DNA of 38,438 nt from Alphaproteobacteria bacterium (GTDB lineage Bacteria; Pseudomonadota; Alphaproteobacteria; Rhizobiales; Hyphomicrobiaceae), in NCBI GenBank assembly GCA_018830445.1, contig JAHJSN010000177.1, positions 1 through 38,438 of the forward strand, read 5' to 3'. The position numbers were made by a program, and so were the translations under genes. The stretch's first letter is position 1. Every line of letters begins with the position of its first letter. Positions 1 to 9,245 of the stretch are shown here, one piece after another. The notes under the pieces were generated by a model. It did no database searches and was not told where the DNA came from. It saw nothing but the letters and a program-made list of their open reading frames with translations.

Positions 1-147
1 ATGCTGGCTTCGCATCGTGGCTGTCCGGTCGCGGTCGTTCCAAAAAGGTTTATCACATGCAAGGTTTTCCAGACGCTTGGTGTTTCGCGCAGAGGAAGTC
101 GCCTTAGTGCGTCGGAACTCCAGGACGTGCTATCAGCGCGAGGATAG
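1..147 (+). CDS. Possible 3' end of an unidentified gene
   Basis: Frame 1 is open from the window edge to a TAG at 145-147, encoding about 48 residues ending LSASELQDVLSARG. It stops 19 bases before the start of the methyltransferase gene, which would fit an upstream operon partner. Frame 2 is also open over the same stretch up to a TGA at 161-163 and gives an arginine-rich peptide, so the choice of frame is uncertain. I recognise no family. Confidence 0.2.
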   Translation: MLASHRGCPVAVVPKRFITCKVFQTLGVSRRGSRLSASELQDVLSARG

Positions 148-166
148 TTATTGGGGGATCTGATTC

Positions 167-3100
167 TTGCTGGCAGGCAGCCTCTTTACCCGCGATTACC
201 TGTTGGAGGGGATCGCGCGGACGGACCAATGGAAAGCACTGAAAGACAAGGACTTTCAGGACGCGAACGCGCGTCTGCACCAGCTGTTTGCCACCTTCGC
301 CAAGAACGCCAGGCCCAACGAGGCCGAGACTGAAAAAGACCTGATCTATCCGGTGCTCGAAGTGCTCGGTTGGTCCGACATTTCCGTCCAGCCGAACTTA
401 TCCACAAAAGGCCGCAAACAGGTTCCCGACGCCCTTCTCCTTGCTGATGCCGATGCAAAGGCTCAGGCCGTCGCCGAAAAGGAGAGCTGGAAGAGCTTCC
501 GCCATGGCCTGGCAATCGTCGAAGCCAAGCGATGGGAAACCTCGTTGGACCGCTCACCGCGCGGCGACCAGAGCGTACCTGCCACCCAGATGCTGCAGTA
601 CCTCAGCCGCGTCGATATTCAGACCTCCGGTAAGGTTCGGCTCGGCATCCTGACCAACGGCCAAGTCTGGCGCCTCTACTTTCAAGGCGCGCTCTCCGTT
701 GCGGAAGACTTCTTCGAGATCGATCTTGCGAAGGCCTTGCAACTGCCCGGCCACGGCCTCGACCTGTTCGATACCACCGATGAGCGCATTACACCGGAGC
801 ACTGCCTCCGGCTCTTTTTGGTGATGTTCGGTCGCGAAGCGTTCTTAGCCTTCGACGGGCAGCGGACGTTCCACGACGCCTCCCGTGAGACCGGCAAGGT
901 CTGGGAAGAGCGCGTCACCCGCGATCTTTCCAAGCTGGTGTTCGGCGAGCTTTTTCCCCAACTCGTCACGGCCATTGCCGATCACGACAAGCAGCGCCCC
1001 GCCGAAATTGACCGGCGCTACCTTGATGCTGTTCGCCAAAGCGCACTCATCCTGCTCTATCGATTGCTCTTTGTGGTCTACGCGGAGGACCGTGATCTCC
1101 TCCCCGACAATGTCGAGCCTTATAAGGATTACTCCCTGACGGCGATGCGGCTTGAGATCGCCGCACGCAAGGCCGAGGGCAAAGCGTTCTCAGCATCGAG
1201 TGCGTTCTACTGGACCAAGCTCAAAACCATCTTCAAGGCGATCGCCGAGGGCGACAACACATTCGGCATCCCGCCCTATAACGGTGGCCTGTTCGCTCCG
1301 GAAAATGCTGCCCTTCTCGATGACATCGATCTTCCAGACGCCGTAGTTACCGACGTGATCTATGGCCTGTCACACCGCGTGGAAGATGGTGCGCCGCGCT
1401 ACATCAACTACCGCGACCTAACGGTGCAGCAGCTTGGCACCGTCTACGAACGCACCCTCGAATACGACCTCAAGGTCGATGAGGACGGAAAGGTTGTCGT
1501 CGATGCCGATGACACGGCGCGACACGAATCCGGCAGCTACTACACACCGGATAACCTTGTCATGCTCATCATCGAAAAAGCCGTCGGGCCGCTCGTTGAT
1601 AACCTCGTGGAGGCTTTCGCAGCCAAGGCCGAAGAACTCTCGCACGACCATCGATCGCGCCAGGATCGCATCGGCGAATTACGCCGGATCGATCCCGCGC
1701 GCGAAATTTTGCGCCTCAAGGTCTGCGACCCTGCCATGGGGTCGGGCCACTTCCTCGTTAGCCTCGTTGACTGGATGGCCGACAAGGTCATCAAGGCCAT
1801 GGGCGAGGCCGAGCAGATCGTCACCTGGTCGGACGAACCCTATATCTCCCCCGTCGCCGGCGAAATCCACAAGATCCGCTACGAAATCTCAGACCAGGCA
1901 AAAGACAACAACTGGCCCTACGTCGACGAACACCTCGAAGACCGGCACATCATCCGCCGAATGGTGCTGAAGCGCTGCGTCTACGGCGTTGACAAGAACC
2001 CGCTCGCCGTCGAACTCGCAAAGGTTGCGCTCTGGCTGCATACCTTCACGGTCGGTGCGCCGCTGTCTTTCCTCGATCACCACTTGCGCTGTGGCGATTC
2101 CCTGTTCGGCTCATGGGTGCGCCCGGCGATGGACCGCCTCAGCGAATGGGGCAGCCCGCTGTTGATGGATGCACCGCGCAAGCGCGCACTTGGTGCCGCT
2201 GCCGGTATGCAAACGATCGAGCGGCTGACGGACGTCGATATCGCGGAGGTCTACCAGTCGAAGCATCTCTTTGACGGTGTCGAATCCATGACGTCGGAGC
2301 TGTCCGGCCTGCTGACGCTGATCCAAGCCATCGAGTGGCACGCGCCAACCTCGAAATTGGACAAGGCCGTTGCACAGGCGCTGACGAAAGGTTCGTTCGG
2401 TGATCCGGTGAAACTCGCATCCGGCGAGATCGAGCTGGAGATCCCGGAACCCCGCTCTGAAACCGAGATGGAGAAAAAGAAGCGGGAAATCACCAACGGT
2501 CAGAAGTATGACCCGCACGAACTGGCCGTGCGTCTCAACGAATGGTTGCCTGCCCTTCGAGCGAACTTCTTCGACGCCCGCTTCCTGCACTGGCAAGTGG
2601 GCTTTCCCGGTATGTGGTCCCAGTGGGAGAGCGTCGAGCTGCATGGCGGCTTCGATGCCGTTATCGGCAATCCGCCATACGTGCGGCAGGAGTTGATCAA
2701 AGAGATCAAGCCCGCCCTCAAACGCGCCTATCCCGACACCTATAGCGGCACAGCGGACCTTTACGTCTATTTCTATGACCAGGGCCTGAGGCTGTTGCGC
2801 CCCGGTGGCCGCATGTCCTATGTCGTGACCAACAAGTGGATGCGCGCGGGTTATGCCGAAGGTTTGCGTGCCATGTTCGCCGAGAAGGCCTGGATCGAGT
2901 TCGTCGCCGACTTCGGCCACGCCAAGAAATTCTTCCCCGACGCCGACGTGTTCCCCTCGGTGATCGTGGTGAGGAAGCCAGAGCCGGGCGAAGCGCCCGA
3001 TGAGACGCAGGTTTGCGCCGTTTCGCGTGATGATGTCCCGGAGAAGGATCTGGAAGAGTTTGTCGAAAAGAATACTTACCCTCTTCCTCGTCTGCATTTC

Positions 3101-4294
3101 ACGAAGCAGATCTGGTCGCTAGAAGGACCGGAAGCTCACGCGCTGCTGCAGAAAATTCGAAATGTCGGAGTGCGATTGGAAGACACTACCAATACGCGAC
3201 CGCTAAGAGGCCTTCTGACAGGACTTAACGATGCCTACATCATCGATGCGCCTATGCGCGACCGTCTCATTTCAAGCGACCCCAAACTAGCGCAGTTCAT
3301 CAAGCCTTACCTCAGAGGCCAGGACGTCCTTCGGTGGTCATGCCCCGATACAGGACTGTTTATGATTGTAATGAAGTCGAGTGAGAACCATGAATGGGCC
3401 TGGTCTAACGCCCCAGACGAAGCGGAAGCTGAAAGTCTATTCAAATCGCACTACCTTAGCCTCTATGACCATTTCAAGGGCTTCGAAGAGTTTCGCGATA
3501 ATGCGACCGGTAAACTCCGAGGTTTACGGCATCGCGAAGACCAAGGCCGCTACTGGTGGGAATTGCGGTCGTGCGCCTATTATGACGCCTTCGAAGCTCC
3601 TAAAACACTGTACGTTGATATTACCTGGACGCCTTCCATGCTTGTAGACACGCGTGGTCGGTTCACTACAAACACTTGTTACTTTCTTCCGACTGCATCG
3701 CCTTCTGTGGTCGCATCAATGAATTCTCCAATAGGATGGTGGTACACTTGGCGTACGGCTCAGCACGGCAAAGACGAAGCACTCCGCTATTTCACATCAT
3801 TCATGGCCGATTATCCAATTGCACAGATGGATGCGGGAAAGGAAGCCTCGGCTGGAGGTCTTATTGAGCAGATCGCTTTGCTTTCCGAAACGAACCAATT
3901 AGCTGATGCATCAATTCTCAATTGGCTTGCCTTGGAGTTCGAGTTGGACAAGCCGAAGAGGGCTCTAATCGTGCCAAGCAAGCTTTCTGCAGAGGAATTT
4001 TTGAAGGCCGTCAGACTCAGCCTCCCCAAAAAGCGAAAACTGACCGCTGCCGAGATCGGCGAACTCCGTCGAGAGCATGCGGACACAATCGAACCTGCCC
4101 GCCAGGCCAGAGCGGAAGTCTTCACGCTCGAAAACCAGCTCTCGAACCTCGTCAACGAAGCCTATGGCCTCACGCCCGAGGACGTTGCCCTGATGTGGCG
4201 CACCGCTCCGCCGCGCATGCCCTTCACACCGGCTGGCCTCGCATCAGAAGCCGATGCACCGGATCAAGATGAAGGCGACGGTGAGAATGAGTGA
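167..4294 (+). CDS. Fused nuclease-like / N6-adenine DNA methyltransferase (type IIG restriction enzyme or DrmMI-like)
   Basis: A 1375-residue protein with the layout of a single-chain type IIG (Eco57I-like) restriction-modification enzyme. The N-terminal part has a PD-(D/E)xK-like pattern: P87-D88, then E119-A120-K121 in the context AIVEAKRW. A helical region follows. The methyltransferase core has SAM-binding motif I DPAMGSG at 521-527 and catalytic motif IV NPPY at 835-838, an N6-adenine signature. The C-terminal third would carry target recognition. The start is TTG at 167: an in-frame TGA at 161-163 rules out anything earlier, and GGGGGA at 153-158 is well spaced. Large adenine methyltransferases of DISARM (DrmMI) and BREX (PglX) share the core. 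No helicase or DUF1998 partner lies downstream, so a self-contained type IIG enzyme is favoured, but an upstream partner outside the window cannot be excluded. Confidence 0.85.
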   Translation: MLAGSLFTRDYLLEGIARTDQWKALKDKDFQDANARLHQLFATFAKNARPNEAETEKDLIYPVLEVLGWSDISVQPNLSTKGRKQVPDALLLADADAKAQAVAEKESWKSFRHGLAIVEAKRWETSLDRSPRGDQSVPATQMLQYLSRVDIQTSGKVRLGILTNGQVWRLYFQGALSVAEDFFEIDLAKALQLPGHGLDLFDTTDERITPEHCLRLFLVMFGREAFLAFDGQRTFHDASRETGKVWEERVTRDLSKLVFGELFPQLVTAIADHDKQRPAEIDRRYLDAVRQSALILLYRLLFVVYAEDRDLLPDNVEPYKDYSLTAMRLEIAARKAEGKAFSASSAFYWTKLKTIFKAIAEGDNTFGIPPYNGGLFAPENAALLDDIDLPDAVVTDVIYGLSHRVEDGAPRYINYRDLTVQQLGTVYERTLEYDLKVDEDGKVVVDADDTARHESGSYYTPDNLVMLIIEKAVGPLVDNLVEAFAAKAEELSHDHRSRQDRIGELRRIDPAREILRLKVCDPAMGSGHFLVSLVDWMADKVIKAMGEAEQIVTWSDEPYISPVAGEIHKIRYEISDQAKDNNWPYVDEHLEDRHIIRRMVLKRCVYGVDKNPLAVELAKVALWLHTFTVGAPLSFLDHHLRCGDSLFGSWVRPAMDRLSEWGSPLLMDAPRKRALGAAAGMQTIERLTDVDIAEVYQSKHLFDGVESMTSELSGLLTLIQAIEWHAPTSKLDKAVAQALTKGSFGDPVKLASGEIELEIPEPRSETEMEKKKREITNGQKYDPHELAVRLNEWLPALRANFFDARFLHWQVGFPGMWSQWESVELHGGFDAVIGNPPYVRQELIKEIKPALKRAYPDTYSGTADLYVYFYDQGLRLLRPGGRMSYVVTNKWMRAGYAEGLRAMFAEKAWIEFVADFGHAKKFFPDADVFPSVIVVRKPEPGEAPDETQVCAVSRDDVPEKDLEEFVEKNTYPLPRLHFTKQIWSLEGPEAHALLQKIRNVGVRLEDTTNTRPLRGLLTGLNDAYIIDAPMRDRLISSDPKLAQFIKPYLRGQDVLRWSCPDTGLFMIVMKSSENHEWAWSNAPDEAEAESLFKSHYLSLYDHFKGFEEFRDNATGKLRGLRHREDQGRYWWELRSCAYYDAFEAPKTLYVDITWTPSMLVDTRGRFTTNTCYFLPTASPSVVASMNSPIGWWYTWRTAQHGKDEALRYFTSFMADYPIAQMDAGKEASAGGLIEQIALLSETNQLADASILNWLALEFELDKPKRALIVPSKLSAEEFLKAVRLSLPKKRKLTAAEIGELRREHADTIEPARQARAEVFTLENQLSNLVNEAYGLTPEDVALMWRTAPPRMPFTPAGLASEADAPDQDEGDGENE

Positions 4295-4402
4295 GGCGCG
4301 TATATTGTCCATGACCGCTGCTCAATCAGAAGCAAGAGTGGAATCTCTGCGTCCCAGAAATAGAGCCGCAGCTGGGCAAGGCTCAGATCCGAGATGCAGT
4401 AA

Positions 4403-4768
4403 CTGTTGCGCTCCAAATACTCGATCCGGCTTTACGAGATGATCGAACAGTGCATCAACTTGCGCAAGCAATCGGATACGTTTGCGATCAACGATCTCAA
4501 GGGTTTGCTGGGCGTACCCAAGGGCAAGCTTTCGCGCTTTGCCGACTTCAACGCCCAGTGCCTCAAGGTGGCGGTCGGCGAAGTCAACCAGCTGACGGAT
4601 TTCGAGGTCGCCATCGGCCTCAAGAAGCGCGGCCGCATTGTCGAGACGATCACGCTCACCTGGATGAAGAAATGCCCCAAAGCACGCATTGAAGCGGCCG
4701 ACGAACGCCAACGTTCGCGCATCGGGCGCATCGCCCGCCGCAAAGCCACCGTCGAGGTCATTGTGTGA
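4403..4768 (+). pseudogene. Plasmid replication initiator fragment (Rep_3 family)
   Basis: About 120 residues read RSKYSIRLYEMIEQ, then GVPKGKLSRFADFN, then VNQLTDFEVAIG. This matches the central to C-terminal part of Rep_3-family plasmid initiators, which bind iterons and start plasmid replication. The first winged-helix domain is missing: the matching frame begins right after an in-frame TAA at 4400-4402, and no homology precedes it. Full-length members are usually 230 residues or more, so this is a decayed remnant. A TTG at 4406 could start it but has no convincing ribosome site. No iteron array, parA or mobilisation gene is visible nearby; 4769-5047 holds nothing I recognise. It suggests that this DNA was once plasmid-borne. 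Confidence 0.75.
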
Positions 4769-5047
4769 TGCCCGCCCAATTTCTCAACTATGGGTGAGGC
4801 AGGGGGCCGTTCGGGGCAGACAAACATGCCTTACTGCATATCGATGCGCGCGTGAGGCTGCGATATTGAATAACCGCTGCATAACTTAAAACCGGCTTTG
4901 GTCTGATTGCAGTTGTACCCAGGGAGGGATCTTCCGGTCGTCGGCCATCGGCACTTGTTGAACCGCAACGGCCCAATAGTCATCGTTGGTCCGGCGTCCA
5001 TCGATGACATTGAAACTCGACCGTATATTGATAGATAAGCCTCAGCG

Positions 5048-5863
5048 TTAAGCGGCTCCTCTACTTTTTGCCTTGGTCGTCGCCGCACGCACTACCGCAA
5101 TGATCACCGCCAGCGCATCGACGGCACCGTTCGCCTCTCCCTTCTCGAAGTCGCCTTCGGATCTCGCCATCTGGTTCGTCACATGCGCAAAGCAGATCAC
5201 AGGCTTGCTGCGGGCCTTGGCGAAAGCGTAAAGGGCCGCGGCCTCCATCTCGACGGCCAACAGCCCCTTGGTCTTCATCGCGGCGATTGCGGTTGACGTT
5301 TCCCGATAGGGGGCGTCCGTCGTCCAGGTGGCACCGCGTTCGACAGAAACTTGCAGTCCGTCGAACGCACCCGCCAAGGCATCGATCAACCGAGGCGAGG
5401 CCGAACTGAACTCGGAGGGTGGCAGATAGTGGTAGCTCGTCCCTTCGTCGCGCAGCGCCTTCTCGATCAGGATGAAGTAGGGCGGCGGTCGCGATGCGAT
5501 GAGCTGGCCTGAAGAGGTCACGCTGATAAGCAAGCGGCATCCCGACGCGAAGAGTTGCTCGGCTACGAGCACCGCGAACGAAGCCCCCACTGCACATGGC
5601 ACGATCCCCAACGCGATACCCTCATGAGTCAGGCGGTACAGTTCGGTATGGTAGCAGGCCCAGTCGGCATCCCGCGCGGCTTGACCATTCGCCTGAGCTT
5701 GCCGGATGATGTCGCCGTCAGGATCAAGCACACAGACATCAGGCACGCGCCCAGCCCGCAGACCCTTCTGGCGCCGCGCCTCGCGCAAGAGGTTCTCCGG
5801 CACGAAGGCTGAAACTTCGTCAAAATGCTTATTTGCGAGCAGGGGTGGGACGATGTCCTTCAT
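5048..5863 (-). CDS. Nucleoside phosphorylase (uridine phosphorylase-like)
   Basis: A 271-residue protein of the nucleoside phosphorylase/PNP-UDP superfamily, cytosolic enzymes that split a nucleoside with phosphate into free base and ribose-1-phosphate. Visible signatures include the glycine/serine stretch LLISVTSSGQL near the phosphate site and the C-terminal nucleoside-binding motif KTKGLLAVEMEAAALYAFA, in which the VEMEA glutamates and methionine contact the ribose. Length is close to the family norm. It lies 21 bases downstream of a methyltransferase gene on the same strand and is probably co-transcribed with it. The substrate cannot be told from sequence. With two methyltransferases upstream, roles in methylthioadenosine or modified-nucleoside salvage are conceivable but unproven. 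Confidence 0.85.
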   Translation of the reverse strand: MKDIVPPLLANKHFDEVSAFVPENLLREARRQKGLRAGRVPDVCVLDPDGDIIRQAQANGQAARDADWACYHTELYRLTHEGIALGIVPCAVGASFAVLVAEQLFASGCRLLISVTSSGQLIASRPPPYFILIEKALRDEGTSYHYLPPSEFSSASPRLIDALAGAFDGLQVSVERGATWTTDAPYRETSTAIAAMKTKGLLAVEMEAAALYAFAKARSKPVICFAHVTNQMARSEGDFEKGEANGAVDALAVIIAVVRAATTKAKSRGAA

Positions 5864-5884
5864 ACTGATCTCATAAAAAAACGA

Positions 5885-6592
5885 CTACTTCGGTTTATCC
5901 GCTGTGAGCGCGATGAAGGCGGCACCGATGGTCGTCACTGCCGAGCAGCGAGAATCGAACTGGGCCGTCCAGCGGGCGCACAAGGCGCATGGTGGGTAGT
6001 AGATTGCGCCTCGCACCTGTGCCACCTCAAGGCCCGAAGCCGTCGCGCATTGCCGCAGCTCACCAGCCGTTCGGAAGATGGCCTTGGGCCATATTTTCGA
6101 ACCAAACCAACCCGCCACGCGACGCTTGGTAGCCCAGAGCGAATATCGCCCCAGTTCGCCCAACACCAACCGACCACCAGGGCGCAGCACACGCGCCATT
6201 TCCTGCACCGCGCGCTCGATGTCCTCGATGAAGCACAAAACCGCGACGGTCACGACCCTATCGAATGAGCTGTCTGGAAAGGGCAGCGAGAGGATGTTCC
6301 CCTTTACGAATGCGACTGCCTCCCCGGCGTTGTCGGCACGTTTGCGAGCTACCGCGAGCGTTCGCGGATCGGTATCGACGCCGGTGACCTCGGCACCTGC
6401 TGCGGCAAGCCGAATGGACAGGACAGCATCGCCGCACCCGACGTCGAGCACCTTCGTCCCGCGGACGGAGCCGACCAACCCGACGATGAGGTCTTCCTCA
6501 ATGCGGTCGGTAAGCCGGCCCAACTCGCTATTACGCCATGCCCGATAGGCGTCGGGAAGCTCAGCCAAATCAGAGGGAAAGGCCTGTTTCAT
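5885..6592 (-). CDS. Class I SAM-dependent methyltransferase
   Basis: A 235-residue Rossmann-fold methyltransferase. Motif I is VLDVGCGDA at about 48-56, the acidic end of strand 2 is VTGVDTDPR, and motif IV/post-motif includes FDRVVTVAVLCF followed by ARVLRPGGRLVLGELG, typical of the Methyltransf_11/UbiE-like group. The C-terminal tail is unusual in having three cysteines, two of them close together (PPCALCARW, then SRCSAV); their spacing does not match the conserved cysteine set of arsenite methyltransferase ArsM, so I do not call it arsM. It sits between another methyltransferase (53-base gap) and a nucleoside phosphorylase (21-base gap), all on the minus strand, which suggests one operon. 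Substrate unknown. Confidence 0.85.
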   Translation of the reverse strand: MKQAFPSDLAELPDAYRAWRNSELGRLTDRIEEDLIVGLVGSVRGTKVLDVGCGDAVLSIRLAAAGAEVTGVDTDPRTLAVARKRADNAGEAVAFVKGNILSLPFPDSSFDRVVTVAVLCFIEDIERAVQEMARVLRPGGRLVLGELGRYSLWATKRRVAGWFGSKIWPKAIFRTAGELRQCATASGLEVAQVRGAIYYPPCALCARWTAQFDSRCSAVTTIGAAFIALTADKPK

Positions 6593-6645
6593 CTTTCAAG
6601 ATTCCGCTGGCCAATGGTGCCCGGCCGCTCCATGAAAGGGCAATG

Positions 6646-7455
6646 CTATCGGCGAACGCCAACAGTCACGATGTATTCGCGTGGGACGCAAATTCCCAGA
6701 TCGGTTTTGAAAGCGTCGTGAAATGCGGCGAAATCTCTCTGCAGCTCGGCGCGTCGCGTCTCATCGAGATTCGCCGCCAGCGTCTTCGTCGGGCCGTAGC
6801 CGGTCGAGAATGTCCGCCAAGCCGCTTCTCCATCGGGCTCTCGATAATAGGAAACGCCTTTCTCGAATTTCAGGTCGAAAGAGGAGCCGAGAAGTTCGGA
6901 AATCCTCTCGGTCTTCCCCCACTCGAACGGTGACGGCGGGGCCGGTTCCGGGGGTGGTGGCATATAAGGCTTCATGACCAGAAACATCTTGAACAGATTG
7001 CTGTCCGGCAGCCAGGTCGTCAGTCCGATTCGCCCGCCGTTTCGGCAAACGCGGGCAAGCTCTGAGGCAGCAGCTTCCGGCCGGCTGGCGAACATGATGC
7101 CGCAAGTCGAGATGACGGCATCGAATTCGCCGTCCTCGAAGGGGAGCGCCTCCGCATCGCCGATTTCGTAGGCGATGTCTAAACCTTCGCGTTTTGCTTT
7201 CTCGGCTGCAGCCTCGACGAGGTGAGGTCCGATGTCGACACCGGTGACCTTGGCGCCGCGGTCGGCGACGACGCGCGATGTCCAACCCGTGCCAGTGGCC
7301 AGATCGAGAATTTTCTCACCGGGCTGCGGATTGAGACGGAGAACGCAATGTTCAATGGAATCCGCGATACCGCGACTGATGGCATCGTAGCTCGCGCCAC
7401 CGGAATCCCATACGGACGCAGACTTTTCATTGTGTGGCGCTATCGAACCAGACAT
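6646..7455 (-). CDS. Class I SAM-dependent methyltransferase (UbiE-like)
   Basis: A 269-residue Methyltransf_11/25-type protein. Motif I is ILDLATGTGW at about 49-58, followed by VTGVDIGPHLV, the GDAEALPFEDGEFD segment (motifs II/III) and ARVCRNGGRIGLTTW. The proline-rich segment MPPPPEPAPPSPFEWG with the following hydrophobic insert may shape the acceptor pocket. UbiE-like enzymes methylate ubiquinone precursors, but many close relatives in accessory regions act on unrelated small molecules, so no substrate is assigned. The likely ribosome site is a GGGAGG-like stretch just upstream of 7455. It appears to be the first gene of the minus-strand set 7455 to 5048. Confidence 0.85.
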   Translation of the reverse strand: MSGSIAPHNEKSASVWDSGGASYDAISRGIADSIEHCVLRLNPQPGEKILDLATGTGWTSRVVADRGAKVTGVDIGPHLVEAAAEKAKREGLDIAYEIGDAEALPFEDGEFDAVISTCGIMFASRPEAAASELARVCRNGGRIGLTTWLPDSNLFKMFLVMKPYMPPPPEPAPPSPFEWGKTERISELLGSSFDLKFEKGVSYYREPDGEAAWRTFSTGYGPTKTLAANLDETRRAELQRDFAAFHDAFKTDLGICVPREYIVTVGVRR

Positions 7456-7597
7456 TGTGACCTCCCAGGTTTTCTGTTCTGTTGTTGATTGAGTGTTTTA
7501 CGTTAGGACGGCTTCCCGTGAGCGCGAAGCTTTCAAGCTCAAGCAAGCGGTCAACTTTCTGCGAGAGCGGTGCATTCTTGATTACCCTCCATTACCA

Positions 7598-7969
7598 TCA
7601 GGCCTTCCCGCGTCGACGCAGAAGCCAGTCCCAGGCAACGGCTGCACAGAGTAGCGCAAATCCCGCGAGTTCAACCGAGCGGTCGTAGTTGATGAACATG
7701 GTGTAGGTCACGATGCCGGCGGCTGACGCACCAAGCAACAGTGGCCATGCCTTGCCATGGACACGCAGACCGATGGCGATTCCAATAACCGCCAGCAGAG
7801 CGAATGCGACGATGGCTCCAGCCCAGATGGTGTCGTTGACAGCAATAACGATACCCATCGATCCTAGCAGGGCGATCAACGCCAGCGTTCCATAACAAGC
7901 CGCCATCGACAGCACTGTCGCCGCCCCCGGCAGCCAACGGCTCCAACCGGCTTTGTCCCCTGAGTGCAT
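7598..7969 (-). CDS. Small four-helix membrane protein, MerC-like
   Basis: A 123-residue, very hydrophobic protein with about four predicted membrane helices (roughly 12-38, 45-66, 72-90 and 96-116) and a basic tail LLRRRGK. The size and layout resemble MerC/MerT-type inner-membrane mercury carriers. However, only one cysteine (MAACYGT) lies in the first helix, instead of the vicinal or CxxC pair expected of a mercury transporter, and another is in the last helix. The assignment is therefore a resemblance only. GGAG about 11 bases before the ATG is a plausible ribosome site. It lies between a methyltransferase gene and a sulfur operon on the same strand, with about 140-150 bases of non-coding DNA on each side, so it may be transcribed alone. 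Confidence 0.55.
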   Translation of the reverse strand: MHSGDKAGWSRWLPGAATVLSMAACYGTLALIALLGSMGIVIAVNDTIWAGAIVAFALLAVIGIAIGLRVHGKAWPLLLGASAAGIVTYTMFINYDRSVELAGFALLCAAVAWDWLLRRRGKA

Positions 7970-8118
7970 TTGATCACTTTCTCCAGAACCGCGTCTGCAA
8001 TCGGTCGCATTCGGTCAGGCGATTGCCATTAGCCACACTTGCGAAGAATGCACCGCCAATGGCAACCAAGGCGCGTGCCGATAACGGATGTTTGATGCCA
8101 ACCGCCCTGTCACCATGG

Positions 8119-9243
8119 TCACTTGGGGCACAAACGCTGCCGAATTGCAGCCGCTACCGATTGGATATCGCTGGTCGTCGTCCCCCGGCCGAGACTGAAA
8201 CGAATGGCGCCCATGCCGACCTCTGGCGCAACACTCATCGCGCGCAACACTGGCGACAGTTCAATCTGCCCGCTATGGCACGCCGAGCCGGTCGATGCGG
8301 CAACGCCTTCGAGCGCGGCGAGGATGTCGGCCCCGACTTGTCCAACGAAGGAGACGTTGAGTGTGTTGGGCAGACGGTATGTTGGATGGCCATTGAGGAC
8401 GACGCGATCCGCCAGAGCGGCATCAAGTTGCTGCCAGAAGTCATCGCGTAGTTCGCGGATGCGCGTCATTGGTTCGAGATCGGCGGCAAGCTCGGCCGCC
8501 GCTCCCAGTGCGGTTGCCAACAATGCACTTTCCGTTCCCGCACGGCGGCCACCTTCGTGACCGGCGCCGTGGATCAACGGCTCGATCTGTGTGCCGCGGC
8601 GGATATACAGAGCGCCGACACCTTTGGGTGCATAGAGCTTGTGCCCGGCGATCGACAGCAGGTCGACGCCGAGATCGTCGACCCGTGTCGGGATCTTGCC
8701 AACGGATTGAGCTGCATCGGTGTGCAGCAGGATACCGTGCTCGCGCGTGATGCGGCTGATGTCCGCGATCGGCTGGACTGTGCCGACCTCGTTGTTCGCC
8801 TGCATGATGCTGACGAGGATCGTTCGTGGCGTGATGGCGCGACGAATGTCTTCTGGATCGACCTGACCGTACCTATCGACCGGTACGGAGGTGATTACTA
8901 GCCCTTGCTTTGCCAGATGCTCGCAAGGCTTGAGGATCGCTGGATGTTCGATTGCCGACGTGACGATATGATTGCCTTTGTCCTTCAGTGCAAATGCCAC
9001 GCCCTTCAGCGCATGGTTGTTGGCCTCGCTGCCGCCGCTGGTGAACACCACCTCCTCGCTGGAGCAACCCAAGAGATCCGCGAGCTGGCTACGCGCCTGC
9101 TCCACGGCTTCCCGTGCAGGCGTGCCGGCCCAGTGTCCGCTCGAGGGATTGCCATAGCCTCCATCGAGAAACGGGCGCATTGCCGCGACGACCTCGGGCG
9201 CGACCGGCGTGCTGGCGTTGTAGTCGAGGTAGATGCGCTCCAT
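8119..9243 (-). CDS. Cysteine desulfurase (NifS/IscS family)
   Basis: A 374-residue pyridoxal-phosphate enzyme that removes sulfur from L-cysteine, leaving alanine and an enzyme-bound persulfide. The N-terminus MERIYLDYNASTPV is canonical. SGGSEANNHALKG is the cofactor phosphate region, H100 stacks on the cofactor (IEHPA), K202 forms the Schiff base (SIAGHKLYAPKG), and C322 is the persulfide-forming cysteine (STGSACHSG). The open frame runs upstream to 9369, but that extension overlaps the next gene and is not conserved-looking, so the start is placed at ATG 9243, two bases after the stop of the DsrE gene. No IscU, SufE or other Fe-S scaffold gene is nearby. The neighbours are sulfur carriers, so it probably supplies persulfide sulfur to DsrE/rhodanese partners. 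Confidence 0.9.
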   Translation of the reverse strand: MERIYLDYNASTPVAPEVVAAMRPFLDGGYGNPSSGHWAGTPAREAVEQARSQLADLLGCSSEEVVFTSGGSEANNHALKGVAFALKDKGNHIVTSAIEHPAILKPCEHLAKQGLVITSVPVDRYGQVDPEDIRRAITPRTILVSIMQANNEVGTVQPIADISRITREHGILLHTDAAQSVGKIPTRVDDLGVDLLSIAGHKLYAPKGVGALYIRRGTQIEPLIHGAGHEGGRRAGTESALLATALGAAAELAADLEPMTRIRELRDDFWQQLDAALADRVVLNGHPTYRLPNTLNVSFVGQVGADILAALEGVAASTGSACHSGQIELSPVLRAMSVAPEVGMGAIRFSLGRGTTTSDIQSVAAAIRQRLCPK

Positions 9244-9245
9244 CT

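Noticed and set aside
2111-3097. Long minus-strand open frame opposite the methyltransferase
   Set aside because: It lies wholly inside the well-supported 167-4294 gene, has no family match and looks like a shadow of high-GC coding DNA.
4254-4442. Small gene overlapping the end of the methyltransferase
   Set aside because: No ribosome site or family; it spans the joint between the methyltransferase gene and the Rep fragment by chance.
5885-6592. Arsenite methyltransferase arsM
   Set aside because: The methyltransferase fold is clear, but the ArsM-type spacing of conserved cysteines is absent and the protein is too short.
7482-7600. Possible remnant reading REREAFKLKQAVNFLRER on the plus strand
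   Set aside because: Too short, with no start or neighbouring homology; cannot be assigned to a family.
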